Shown: positions 47,846-55,763 of the stretch, in pieces
How the letters are laid out: every line of letters starts with the position of its first letter
Numbering within the stretch: the first letter of the stretch is position 1
Origin: Pseudonocardia sp.
Lineage (GTDB): Bacteria; Actinomycetota; Actinomycetes; Mycobacteriales; Pseudonocardiaceae
Reading direction: 5' to 3'
NCBI RefSeq assembly: GCF_029263155.1
Contig: NZ_JAJCYB010000040.1
Span: 1 to 55,931, forward strand
DNA: 55,931 bases
Notes under the pieces: model-generated
Databases searched by the model: none
What the model was told of the DNA's origin: nothing
The model's input: the letters and a program-made list of their open reading frames with translations, nothing else
Made by a program: the position numbers and the translations under genes

Positions 47846-48489
47846 GGTCCGGGCCGCGACGCGGTCGCCGCCCGCCGATTCATCTCGTCCATAGCAAGCG
47901 GGGATGAACGCGCGGTCTCCAACAGAACGACCGCCAGATCCCCAGGACCGCACGCCGTACCTGCAGCGGCGAGTCTCTCGGCCGCGGGCGAGGACAGACG
48001 ATCGTGCGGGAGACCGGCGGCCAGCCGGACCCAGGTCACGGGCTCGGTCTCCTCCACTGGTGCTTGGGAGGAGATCAGGTCGGCGACCGCGTCCAGCACC
48101 GGGCCACTCGCGGCCGGCAGCAGCGCGACGAGTGCCCGGCCAGCGTAGTGCCGGACGGCGAACGTGGGGTTTACGCGGCGAGTAAACGGTTCGGGATTGG
48201 CGACCATGTCCAGTATGCGGAGGGCGAGCCTATCGGCGTCGCGCTCGTCCAGGAGATCACCGCCCCTCTGGATGAGGGACAGGTTCGCCCGCGCCGGTGT
48301 ACGGGTCCACGAGTTCTCGCCGACGCTCCCGAGGGCGCGTTGCAGCGCCTCCAGCGGGCCCGCCTCCCACATCTGCTGGCCAGCGAGCAGAACAGCATCC
48401 GGATCTCCACTGCGGCGCAGTTCGTCGAGCGCGAGGGCTGACTTGTCGACGTCGTCCAGCTCAGCAACCAACGTATTCTTGGCCAGCAA
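47842..48489 (-). CDS. HEAT-like repeat protein, N-terminus possibly truncated by the IS
   Basis: A 215-aa helical protein (ALALDELRRSGDPDAVLLAG, RVNPTFAVRHYAGRALVALL, PVLDAVADLISSQAPVEETE). The listed start is TTG 48489, but the frame stays open upstream into the end of the IS3-family element at 48515, so an original N-terminal part may have been cut off by that insertion. It is coupled to the next HEAT-like gene. Protein-interaction scaffolds of this kind occur in many accessory loci; no function can be given. Confidence 0.5.
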   Translation of the reverse strand: MLAKNTLVAELDDVDKSALALDELRRSGDPDAVLLAGQQMWEAGPLEALQRALGSVGENSWTRTPARANLSLIQRGGDLLDERDADRLALRILDMVANPEPFTRRVNPTFAVRHYAGRALVALLPAASGPVLDAVADLISSQAPVEETEPVTWVRLAAGLPHDRLSSPAAERLAAAGTACGPGDLAVVLLETARSSPLAMDEMNRRAATASRPGP

Positions 48490-48529
48490 CTGCGTCGTGG
48501 ACCTCCAGGCACTGTGAAGCGCCCCGGCT

Positions 48530-48652
48530 TCAGTGGAGGCTGGGTTCTCCCGAGATCGCGTTGTCTCGGGCTGGTTGGTGAGCGTAGTAGTTCTGTTCGT
48601 ACTCGACCGGCGGGAGGTTGCCGATCATGGAGTGCAGCCGGCTCGTGTTGAA
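48530..48652 (-). pseudogene. C-terminal fragment of IS3 OrfB transposase
   Basis: Reading leftward from 48652: FNTSRLHSMIGNLPPVEYEQ, NYYAHQPARDNAISGEPSLH and TGA. The RLHSMIG...PPVEYE pattern is the conserved end of IS3-family integrase domains, after the last catalytic Glu. It lacks the rest because the two-recombinase transposon lies between it and the remainder at 51628. Joined to that part it reads IDGW-FNTSRLHS without a frame change. Confidence 0.88.
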
Positions 48653-48670
48653 CTTATGCAGGTGATCGTG

Positions 48671-50497
48671 TCAAGCCCCGGTCTGGTCCAGTCGTTGGAG
48701 TAGGCCGTCGAAGACCTTCTGGCGCCCGATCTGGCCCTTGCCGTGGGCGTCGTCGCGCTGTGCCTGCAGCGTCGGGCGGAACTCGATGGTGGTGACGAAG
48801 AAGGTGCAGGATTCGCAGATCGACTCGAAGTGGCAGTCCATGTCGACGGGTCGGGCGCAGTAGCCGTTGCCGAGCATGCGGCGGTGCATCTCGGCGCGTA
48901 GGCGGCGCATCTCGTGTCCCTCGTCGTCGGCGGGGAGCTGGGTGGGTTGGTCGTAGAGGGCCTCGACCTTCTCGGTGACGGCGAAGTACTCCTCGGCCAC
49001 GGTGCGGTCGGCGATCCGGGCGTAGATCATGGTCATGGCCAGGGTCTTGTGGCCGAGTAGGGCGGCGATGGCGTCCAGGCTCATGCCGCGGTTGATCGCC
49101 TGGGTGGCCAGGGTGTGCCGTAGCTGGTGAGCAGTGACGTGGCCGATGCCGGCGGTGTTGGCGAGGCGGGCCAGGGCGCGGTCGACGCGGCCGGCGCGGA
49201 CGGGACGGCCGCGGTGGACCAGCAGCAGGTTCGAGCGCAGGTCCGCGGGCCGGTGGTGGGTGATCCAGTCGTCGAGCAGGGTCTTGAGCTCGGGGTGCAG
49301 CGGGATGTAGCGGTCGTTGTGCAGCTTGCCGATCGGGATGCGTAGCCAGAACGCCGAGCCGATCTGCACGACGGCGTCGACGGTGAGGGCGAGCAGCTCG
49401 CCCTTGCGCATCCCGGTGCGGGCCAGCAGCTCGACGACCAGCCGGGTGAACGGGTCGGGCTCGGTGCGAGCGGCGCGTAGCAGCTTGGTCGCGGCGGCGT
49501 CGTCGAGGAACCGGGGCAGGGGTTTGTCGATGATCGGCAGGTCGGCGTCGAACAGCAGCGGCCGGACGGGGATGTCGGGGTAGCCCCACTCGGTGATGCG
49601 GGTGAAGAAGCAGCGCAGGTTGATCAGAATGTTCTTGATGCTGACCCGCTTGAGCGGTGCCCCGCTGTGGCTGGGAGCGGTGGCCAGGTGAGACTTGTAG
49701 TCCTCGAGGTGACAGCGGGTCAGCTGGGCCAGGGTCACGATGTCGGGGTGGTGGTCGGCCAGCCAGCGGCCGAAGAACCGCAGGTCGCGTTCGATCGCGG
49801 TGACCGTGGACGGGCGCAGGCTCAGCGCCACCTGCTCGACGTAGCGCTGCGCCGCGTCTTGGTAGGACGTCGCGACGCCGGCCCAGCCGGCGACCCGGAT
49901 CGGTGTCGGCGCGGGGCGGGCGATGGTGTCGACCTGCTTGTCGTGGAACAGGGTGGCCTGCAGTCGGTGCAGTACCGCGGCCAGCGCGCGTCCAGAGGCG
50001 GGTCGGTCCCGAGTTCGGTAGCCGCCCAGGAGCAGGTCCCGGCCGGTCTGGAAGGTCTCGGTGTTGACCTCGGTGACGATGCGCCCGACCGCGGCGGTGA
50101 GCATGACCAGCGCGTGCCACTGCAGGAGCGTGTCGGCGTGCGTGGTGTCGAGCCGTTCGGCGGCCTGCTCGAACCGCAGCCGGGCCGCCGGCTGGTAGCG
50201 GGCCGCGGCGTGCCCGAGCTGCAGCCCGCAGCCGGTCACGAACGCCGCGCTGACGGGCAGCCGGCCGGTGACGATCAGCCAGGACACGAACGGCGCGGCG
50301 TGCGCCGCCTTCGCCGCGGCCAGCTGGTCGGCCAGGTCCATCCGCTGCCAGCCGCCGCTGCGGGCGATGCGCCGGCAGAACGTCGCCGCGGCCTGGCAGG
50401 TGGAGCGCCACGCCCGACCGCCGCCGGCGATCAGCTCGGTGCGGAACCTCGCGACGAGGTCCTCGTCGGCCGCGGTCAGCGGGGCGGCGGCCGGCAT
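48671..50497 (-). CDS. tyrosine recombinase, Tn554 TnpB-like, with C-terminal Cys cluster
   Basis: A 608-aa recombinase. After a long N-terminal region comes a SAM-like core-binding domain (AAQRYVEQVALSLRPSTVTA, IERDLRFFGRWLADH) and the catalytic domain: Arg in LLARTGMRKGELLAL, His-x-x-Arg in TAHQLRHTLATQAINRG, and His plus Tyr in ALLGHKTLAMTMIYARI. The C-terminus carries C-x7-C-x5-C-x2-C (YCARPVDMDCHFESICESCT), a metal-binding-like cluster seen in the large recombinase of Tn554-type pairs. It overlaps the smaller recombinase gene by a few bases (start codon against stop codon). Confidence 0.88.
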   Translation of the reverse strand: MPAAAPLTAADEDLVARFRTELIAGGGRAWRSTCQAAATFCRRIARSGGWQRMDLADQLAAAKAAHAAPFVSWLIVTGRLPVSAAFVTGCGLQLGHAAARYQPAARLRFEQAAERLDTTHADTLLQWHALVMLTAAVGRIVTEVNTETFQTGRDLLLGGYRTRDRPASGRALAAVLHRLQATLFHDKQVDTIARPAPTPIRVAGWAGVATSYQDAAQRYVEQVALSLRPSTVTAIERDLRFFGRWLADHHPDIVTLAQLTRCHLEDYKSHLATAPSHSGAPLKRVSIKNILINLRCFFTRITEWGYPDIPVRPLLFDADLPIIDKPLPRFLDDAAATKLLRAARTEPDPFTRLVVELLARTGMRKGELLALTVDAVVQIGSAFWLRIPIGKLHNDRYIPLHPELKTLLDDWITHHRPADLRSNLLLVHRGRPVRAGRVDRALARLANTAGIGHVTAHQLRHTLATQAINRGMSLDAIAALLGHKTLAMTMIYARIADRTVAEEYFAVTEKVEALYDQPTQLPADDEGHEMRRLRAEMHRRMLGNGYCARPVDMDCHFESICESCTFFVTTIEFRPTLQAQRDDAHGKGQIGRQKVFDGLLQRLDQTGA

Positions 50498-51549
50498 CAG
50501 TCCACCTCCGCGGCGGTGGGCGCAGCGACGGTCTGAGCGTCGATCGCCTCGGCGGCTCGGCGGTACTCGTCGGCGAGCCAGTCGTTGGCCAGGTGCAGAT
50601 AGATCCGGGTCGACTCGATGGAGCGGTGCCCGGCCTGAGCCTGCAGCGCCTCCAGCGCCATCCCGGCCTCGCGCAGCCGGGTCAGGCAGGTGTGCCGCAG
50701 TTGGTGGCAGGTCAGCTGGGCGATCCCGGCCCGCCGCCGTGCGCCGCGCACGATCTCGTCCAGCCCGGCCGCGGACAGCGGTTGTCCCCGCCGCGGGCCT
50801 TTGAGCGCCACGAACAGGTGGTCGTCGACCGCATCGGTCGGGCGTTCCTGGTGCAGGTAGTCGGCCAGGGTGGTGAAGAATCGCGCTGAGACCGGCACGA
50901 TCCGCTGGTGGCCGCCCTTGCCCTCGGCGATGAACAGTCGCCGCTCGCCGGGCCGCACGTCGGCCAGGCGCAGCCCGAGGACTTCGCAGCGGCGCAGCCC
51001 GCCCAGCAGCATCGCCTCGACCATCGCCCGGTCGCGGCGGGTCCGCAGCGCGGCCAGGAAGGCGTCCACCTCGGTCGGCTCGAGCACCCGCGGCAGCGTT
51101 CGCGCCGTGCGGATCAGCGGCACTGCGCGCACCCGGCGCTGTCCCGGCCGGCGCGCCGCGAGACCGCGGGGCACCGGGTTGGCGGTCATCGCGGTGTCCC
51201 CGCGGACCACCAGGTAGTCGAACAACCCGGACACGCTGGCCAGCCGCCGCTTGATCGTCCGCGCGGACAGCCCGGCCTCGCCGTCCTCCAGCCGCACGAC
51301 CCGCGGCCCGCGCCGCGGGGCGCGCTGGGCCTTGATGAAGGCCAGCACGTCGGCCGTGGTCACCGCTGCCGGCTCGCGGCGCACCACGGTGAAGAACACC
51401 TTCAGGTCATAAGCGGTCGCGATCAGCGTGTTCGGCCGGGCCCGCGCCGCGACCAGCTCGAGATAGGCATCGATCAGCGGATGCCCGAGCCGGACCGGAC
51501 CACGTCCCGGGTCCGGACGTCCATCCAGCAAGCAAGGAACGAACGACAC
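50497..51549 (-). CDS. tyrosine recombinase, Tn554 TnpA-like
   Basis: A 350-aa integrase-type protein from GTG 51549. The SAM-like N-terminal domain (LIDAYLELVAARARPNTLIA, TAYDLKVFFTVV) is followed by the catalytic core: Arg in MLLGGLRRCEVLGLRL, Lys in EGKGGHQRIVPV, His-x-x-Arg in TCHQLRHTCLTRLREAG, then AQAGHRSIESTRIYLHL with second His and Tyr. All catalytic residues are present. It is the first gene of the two-gene element and lies just inside its right end. Confidence 0.9.
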   Translation of the reverse strand: MSFVPCLLDGRPDPGRGPVRLGHPLIDAYLELVAARARPNTLIATAYDLKVFFTVVRREPAAVTTADVLAFIKAQRAPRRGPRVVRLEDGEAGLSARTIKRRLASVSGLFDYLVVRGDTAMTANPVPRGLAARRPGQRRVRAVPLIRTARTLPRVLEPTEVDAFLAALRTRRDRAMVEAMLLGGLRRCEVLGLRLADVRPGERRLFIAEGKGGHQRIVPVSARFFTTLADYLHQERPTDAVDDHLFVALKGPRRGQPLSAAGLDEIVRGARRRAGIAQLTCHQLRHTCLTRLREAGMALEALQAQAGHRSIESTRIYLHLANDWLADEYRRAAEAIDAQTVAAPTAAEVD

Positions 51550-51627
51550 TGCAGGCCTCCCATCGGCGAGGGCCTGCCTCTCTCACCCGACTCCGCGGCA
51601 GGCCTGAAGATCACCTGCATATCGTGA

Positions 51628-52442
51628 CCAGCCGTCGATGTAGCGGACCAGGGCGTGCTCGGCCTCGGCGCGGGTGGCGAACGTGGTCCCCGGCCAGTAC
51701 ACGAGCTCGGTCTTGATCGTGGACCACAGGTTCTCAGCCAGGGCGTTGTCGAAGCTGTCCCCGGTGCTGCCCGTCGACGGCGCGACCCCGGCGTCGACGA
51801 GGCGCCCGGTGAACCGCAGCGCGGTGTACTGCCCTGCGCACCCTTGTCGCTGTGGAAGATCAGCTGCCCGGGCCGCACGTCGCGCGAGCGCAGCGCGTGG
51901 TTGAGCGCGGTGAGCACCAGCGCGGTCGTCGCGCGCGGGTCGGTGGCCCAGCCGACGATCCGGTTGGCGAACGCGTCGCGCACGGATGCCAACCACAGCA
52001 CGCCCTCGCCGGTGACCAGCCGCGTCAGGTCGGCCACCCACAACCGGTTCGGGGTGGCGGCCCGGAAGTCGCGGTCGACCAGGTCCGGCGCGGCGGTGTG
52101 GTTCGGGTTCTGCCGGGTCGAGCCGTGGCGCCAGCCGCGCCGCAGGTGCGCGCCCTGCAGTCCGTGCTCACGCATGATCCGCTCCACCCGCTTGCGCCCG
52201 ACGCGCACGCCCTGGCGGCGCAGCTCCAGCCAGACCCGCGGCGAGCCGTAGCTGGCGGCGTACTCGTTGACGCTGCGCACCTTGCAGATCTGCTCGAGCA
52301 GCGCGGCGTCGTCGAGCTCGCGGCGGCTCGGCGCGGCCTGGCGGGCCCGCCAGTCGTAGTAGGTCGACTCGGCGATGTTCAGGACCCGCAGTACGAGACC
52401 GGCCGGGAAGCCACGGGCCTGCATCGTCTCGATGAAGCTCAT
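51628..52442 (-). pseudogene. N-terminal part of IS3 OrfB transposase, with an internal 5-nt insertion
   Basis: From ATG 52442 the frame reads MSFIETMQARGFPAGLVLRV, an HTH_21-type segment, and the rve core: Asp in LWVADLTRLVTGEGVLWLAS and Asp in HSDKGAQ. Near 51840 the sequence has GCGCAGGGCAGTAC where GCGCAGTAC would keep the frame, so 5 nt are inserted. The other frame continues YTALRFTGRLVDAGVAPSTG, SFDNALAENLWSTIKTELV (catalytic Glu) to ALVRYIDGW. It is then cut by the recombinase transposon. It is inactivated independently of that insertion. The ATG overlaps the orfA stop. Confidence 0.88.
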
Positions 52443-52750
52443 GACCACCTCCGGGTCGGGCCGATCTCGCTGGCGAAATACGCGCTCGCCGCGCGCAGGA
52501 CCTCGTTGACCCGCCGCAGCTCGGCGTTCTCCCGCGCCAGCCGCCGGTTCTCGGCGAGCATGTCAGTGGTAGGGCGATCGTCGCGCTCACCGGCGTCGGC
52601 CTCGGCCTGGCGGACCCAGTTCCGCAGGGCCTCGGGATGCACGTTGAGCTGCTCGCCCAACCGCCGGAACGTCGGCCGCGGGGACGACTCCCGATACAGC
52701 CGCACCGCGCGCTCGCGCAGCTCATCGGGGTACTTCTTCGGTGCTGGCAA
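52439..52750 (-). CDS. IS3-family OrfA transposase subunit
   Basis: A 103-aa helix-turn-helix protein: KKYPDELRERAVRLYRESSP, FRRLGEQLNVHPEALRNWVR and a leucine-zipper-like ENRRLARENAELRRVNEVLR ending before the overlap with orfB. Length and motifs are standard for OrfA. The overlap has ATGA (52439-52442) rather than an A-rich slippery run, so orfB may be expressed by coupling or by frameshifting just upstream. Confidence 0.93.
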   Translation of the reverse strand: MPAPKKYPDELRERAVRLYRESSPRPTFRRLGEQLNVHPEALRNWVRQAEADAGERDDRPTTDMLAENRRLARENAELRRVNEVLRAASAYFASEIGPTRRWS

Positions 52751-52861
52751 CAGAGCCTTCCTTCCTGGTCCTCAAGATCAGACCAGTCTTCAAAGACTCC
52801 GGAGAACCGGGGGAACCTCAGGACGGCCTCACGGGGTGTGGCGAGAGTTGGGGGTCTGCTC

Positions 52862-53530
52862 GTGCGATCGATCGTCCGGACGATGCTCGCGGCCGCGGCG
52901 GGTGCGGCGCTCGTCGCGAGCGGTACCACCGTGGTGCGGCTGTCCGAGCCCGCGTTCGCCGGCGAGGACCTCGCGGCGGCACGGATCGAGCCGCGGCCCG
53001 GGCTCGTGCCGGACGTCGCGGCCGCGGACGCGCCGGCCACGCCCCGCACGCCCCCGGCGCCCCGGACCGTCCCCGAACCGGTGACCGCCCCGCAGATCGC
53101 GCCCCCGGCCGTCGATCCGGTCGAGCGGGTGCGCCGGTCCGCGCCCGCGGAGCGATCCGCCCCGGCTCCCGCCGAACTACCGGCGGCCCAGCGATCGGCC
53201 CGGCAACCGACGGTCGAGCAACCGGCGGCCCGGCAACCGGCAGCCGAGCGACCGGCAGCCGAGCGACCCGAGGTGGAGGAGCCCACGGTGCGGGAACCCT
53301 CGGCGGCCGAACCCGCTGCCGCCGGCCCGCCGTCCGTCGCACCCGCCCCGACCCTGGCCGACGACCCGCCCGTCCGGCGCGGCACCGACGAACGAGAGGT
53401 CGCGGACGGTCCCGCGAGCAGCCGCGACGCCTCCGACGGCGACCCGCGCGACCGTCCCTCGCTGCTCGGGGGCCTGACCGAGCCGCTGGGCGTGTCCTGC
53501 GGCGGCCTGCTCCGGACGGTCTGCGGCTGA
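52862..53530 (+). CDS. secreted Pro/Ala-rich protein of unknown function
   Basis: A 222-aa protein from GTG 52862, with GAGAGTTGGGGG upstream. It opens with VRSIVRTMLAAAAGAALVAS, a basic n-region and hydrophobic core, and AFAGED is a plausible signal-peptidase site. The rest is Pro/Ala/Arg/Glu-rich, with degenerate 5-residue repeats (QPAARQPAAERPAAERP) around 53200-53280, and a short C-terminal block containing two Cys (GVSCGGLLRTVCG). It starts 42 nt from the end of the IS3 element and is convergent with a two-component system. No family is recognised. Confidence 0.65.
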   Translation: MRSIVRTMLAAAAGAALVASGTTVVRLSEPAFAGEDLAAARIEPRPGLVPDVAAADAPATPRTPPAPRTVPEPVTAPQIAPPAVDPVERVRRSAPAERSAPAPAELPAAQRSARQPTVEQPAARQPAAERPAAERPEVEEPTVREPSAAEPAAAGPPSVAPAPTLADDPPVRRGTDEREVADGPASSRDASDGDPRDRPSLLGGLTEPLGVSCGGLLRTVCG

Positions 53531-53544
53531 GCCGTCCCGGCGCC

Positions 53545-54210
53545 TCAGTCCAGCTCGTCGAGGCGGTACCCCATGCCGCGCACGGTGACGATCCGCTCGG
53601 CACCCAGCTTGCGCCGCAGGTAGCGCACGTAGACGTCGACGACGTTCGAGCCCGGGTCGAAGTCGTAGCCCCACACGTGCGAGAGCAGCTGCTCGCGGGA
53701 CAGGACCTGGCCCGGGTGCCGCAGGAACGTCTCGGCCAGCGCGAACTCGCGCGCCGACAGGTCGACCGTGCGGCCCTGCACGTGCGCGCGCCGGGTGCGC
53801 AGATCCAGCTGCAGGCCGCCGTGGGCGAGCACCGTCAGCTCGGCGGAGCGGTCGGTGGCCAGGCGGAGCCGGACCCGCGCGAGGAGTTCCTCGAACCGGA
53901 AGGGCTTGGGCATGTAGTCGTCGGCGCCGCCCTCCAGCCCGGCGACGGTGTCCTGCACGCTGTCGCGGGCCGTCAGCACGATCACCGGGATCGGGCACCT
54001 GTCGGCCCGCAGCTTGCGCAGCACCTCGAAGCCGTCCATGCCGGGCAGTCCGATGTCGAGCACGAGCAGGTCGAAGCCGCCGGTGACCGCGTAGTCGAAC
54101 GCCGACAGCCCGTCGGTGACCACCGTGACGGTGAACCCGTTGGCCGTCAGCCCCTTCTCGACGAAGGCGGAGATCCGCGGCTCGTCCTCGGCGATCAGCA
54201 CTCGGCTCAT
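53545..54210 (-). CDS. OmpR/PhoB-family response regulator
   Basis: A 221-aa regulator. The receiver has the acidic pair in LIAEDEPRIS, phospho-acceptor Asp in LLVLDIGLPGMDGFEVL, Thr in VIVLTARDS and Lys in MPKPFRFEELLARV. The C-terminal winged helix includes SAREFALAETFLRHPGQVLS, REQLLSHVWGYDFDPGSNVV, DVYVRYLRRKLG and VRGMGYRL. ATG 54210 overlaps the stop of the kinase gene upstream (ATGA), so the pair is one operon with the kinase first. Confidence 0.95.
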   Translation of the reverse strand: MSRVLIAEDEPRISAFVEKGLTANGFTVTVVTDGLSAFDYAVTGGFDLLVLDIGLPGMDGFEVLRKLRADRCPIPVIVLTARDSVQDTVAGLEGGADDYMPKPFRFEELLARVRLRLATDRSAELTVLAHGGLQLDLRTRRAHVQGRTVDLSAREFALAETFLRHPGQVLSREQLLSHVWGYDFDPGSNVVDVYVRYLRRKLGAERIVTVRGMGYRLDELD

Positions 54211-55763
54211 GAGAGGTTCTCCTCGGGAAGGACCGCCGGGACGACGACGGTGAACGTGGCGCCGCGCCCGGGCACGCTGTCGAGCAGGACCTGGCCGCCG
54301 TGCGCGACCGCGATGGCCCGGATGATCGCGAGCCCGAGCCCCGCGCCCTCGGAGCGAGGGCCGGTGGACGTGCCGCGGGCGAAGCGTTCGAAGATGCGGG
54401 TGCGGTCGGCCTCGCCGATGCCCGGCCCGGTGTCGGACACCCAGAACCGCAGCGTGCCGCCGGCGAACTGCGAGCCGATCGCGATCCGGTCGCCGGGCCG
54501 GGTGTGGCGCACCGCGTTGTCGGCCAGCGCGATGATCGCCTGCGTGATGCGCTGCGGATCGACCTCCGCGTCGACGCGCGCGGCGGTCTCGAGCACCCAC
54601 TCCCGCTCCCCGAGGCGGACGACCTTGCCGAACACGTCCTCGGTGAGCTCGCCGACGTCGGTGAGCTCGGGGTGCAGGAACGTGGGCTGCTCCGAGCGGG
54701 CCAGCAACAGCAAGTCCGCCACCATCCGGTTCATCCGCCCCAGCTCGTCGTCGACCAGCTCGACGGTGGTGCGCACGTCGGCCGGGTCGGTGGCGTCGAG
54801 CACCTCCAGGTGCCCGCGGACGATCGTGATGGGCGTGCGGAGCTCGTGGCCCGCGTCGTCGACGAACCGACGCTGCGCGGCCACCCCGTTCTCGACGCGG
54901 TCGAGCATGGCGTTGACGGTGCGGACGAGGTCGCGCAGCTCGTCGCGCTCATCGGCCGGGCCGGGCTCCAGCGGGATGCGGCGGGACAGGTCGGTCTCGG
55001 TGATGGAGCGGGCGGTCGCGGCGACGTCGCGCAGCGGGCGCAGGATCCGCCCGGCCACCAGCCAGGCGCCGCCCGCCGCGGCCAGGGACGTGAGGGCGCC
55101 GATGGCGAGCATGACCCGCGCCGTGTCGTGGGCGGCCTCGCGCTCGGCGTCGGCGAGGTAGGCCGCGACGATGACGCCCTGGTCGGGACGGCCGGCCAGC
55201 GTCACGGGCACGGCGAGGTAGAGCACCTCGCCCTCGGCGCTGGCGTAGGAGTCGCTGACGGGCTCGGTCACGGTGGCGACGAGTGCGGTGAACGCGGGAT
55301 CGTCCTCCAACACCGTCGATCCGCCGCCGACCTGGCGGCTCTGGCTGGAGAACGTCCCGTCGACGTAGCCGAGGAACTTCTCGTTGGGTCGCGCCGGGTT
55401 GTAGGCGATGGCCTCGCCGATCAGCTCGGCCATGGACGCGAACCCGACGCCCGTGCGGGGGCTGATGCCGTCCTGGGTGATCTCGCCGAAGTCGACGATC
55501 TCGCTGCGCAGCGCGCGCTCCATCCGGTCGTCGGTGTTCTGGAGCAGCAGCCGCCACGTGACGAACGTGACCACGCCCAGTGCAGCCAGCACGAGCAGCA
55601 GCACCCACCCGATGATGCGGGTGCGCGCCGTCGACGGGAGGTGCCGGCGACGCCGCCGCGGGACGACCGGCAGCTCGGCCGTGTCCGGGCCGCCCGCGGT
55701 CCGGCCGGACGGTGCGGCGCGCGCCGCCGGCTCCGCCTGTGCGGTGATCATGGGTGACCTCAT
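54207..55763 (-). CDS. two-component sensor histidine kinase
   Basis: A 518-aa membrane kinase. TM1 is at about residues 50-72 (IIGWVLLLVLAALGVVTFVT), followed by a periplasmic or extracellular sensor region of about 130 residues and TM2 at about 210-235 (MLAIGALTSLAAAGGAWLVA). A HAMP segment (RILRPLRDVAATARSITETD) leads to HisKA with His in DDAGHELRTPITIVRGHLEV and HATPase (ALADNAVRHT, VSDTGPGIGE, EGAGLGLAIIRAIAVAHGG). It resembles actinobacterial TcrY/TrcS-type kinases. The start is ATG 55763, or ATG 55751 four codons later. The 168 nt to the window end hold the promoter side and nothing I can annotate. Confidence 0.95.
   Translation of the reverse strand: MRSPMITAQAEPAARAAPSGRTAGGPDTAELPVVPRRRRRHLPSTARTRIIGWVLLLVLAALGVVTFVTWRLLLQNTDDRMERALRSEIVDFGEITQDGISPRTGVGFASMAELIGEAIAYNPARPNEKFLGYVDGTFSSQSRQVGGGSTVLEDDPAFTALVATVTEPVSDSYASAEGEVLYLAVPVTLAGRPDQGVIVAAYLADAEREAAHDTARVMLAIGALTSLAAAGGAWLVAGRILRPLRDVAATARSITETDLSRRIPLEPGPADERDELRDLVRTVNAMLDRVENGVAAQRRFVDDAGHELRTPITIVRGHLEVLDATDPADVRTTVELVDDELGRMNRMVADLLLLARSEQPTFLHPELTDVGELTEDVFGKVVRLGEREWVLETAARVDAEVDPQRITQAIIALADNAVRHTRPGDRIAIGSQFAGGTLRFWVSDTGPGIGEADRTRIFERFARGTSTGPRSEGAGLGLAIIRAIAVAHGGQVLLDSVPGRGATFTVVVPAVLPEENLS

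Larger units (their letters stand above)
48653..51627 (-). mobile_element. two-tyrosine-recombinase transposon (Tn554-like) inserted in IS3 orfB
   Basis: The 2,975-bp insert has a perfect 13-bp terminal inverted repeat, TATGCAGGTGATC at 48655-48667 and GATCACCTGCATA at 51609-51621. CACGAT is repeated next to each end. It carries only two genes, both tyrosine recombinases on the minus strand. Deleting 48653-51627 fuses the Trp codon (51630-51628) to the Phe codon (48652-48650) and restores the normal transposase reading IDGWFNTSRLHS, so both ends are known to within a few bases. No passenger gene and no short target duplication are evident, which suits recombinase-mediated rather than DDE transposition. 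Confidence 0.85.
48515..52820 (-). mobile_element. IS3-family insertion sequence, interrupted
   Basis: The element reads leftward: orfA 52750-52439, orfB from 52442 to 51628 and then, after an inserted transposon, 48652-48530. Left end TGAAGCGCCCCGGCTTCA (48515-48532) and right end (reverse complement) TGAGGTTCCCCCGGTTCT from 52820 agree at about two thirds of positions, starting TGA, so they are probable imperfect terminal inverted repeats. Without the inserted 2,975 bp the IS would be about 1.33 kb, normal for the family. No clear target duplication is visible. It sits at the 5' side of the HEAT-like pair. Confidence 0.75.

Noticed and set aside
48515..48532. Terminator hairpin GAAGC-GCCCCG-GCTTC
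   Set aside because: The palindrome coincides with the probable left inverted repeat of the IS3 element and overlaps the transposase stop codon; it lacks a T-run.
48653..51627. Recombinase-in-trio (RIT) element
   Set aside because: Only two recombinase genes are present, of 350 and 608 aa; RIT elements have three of more even length. A Tn554-like pair fits better.
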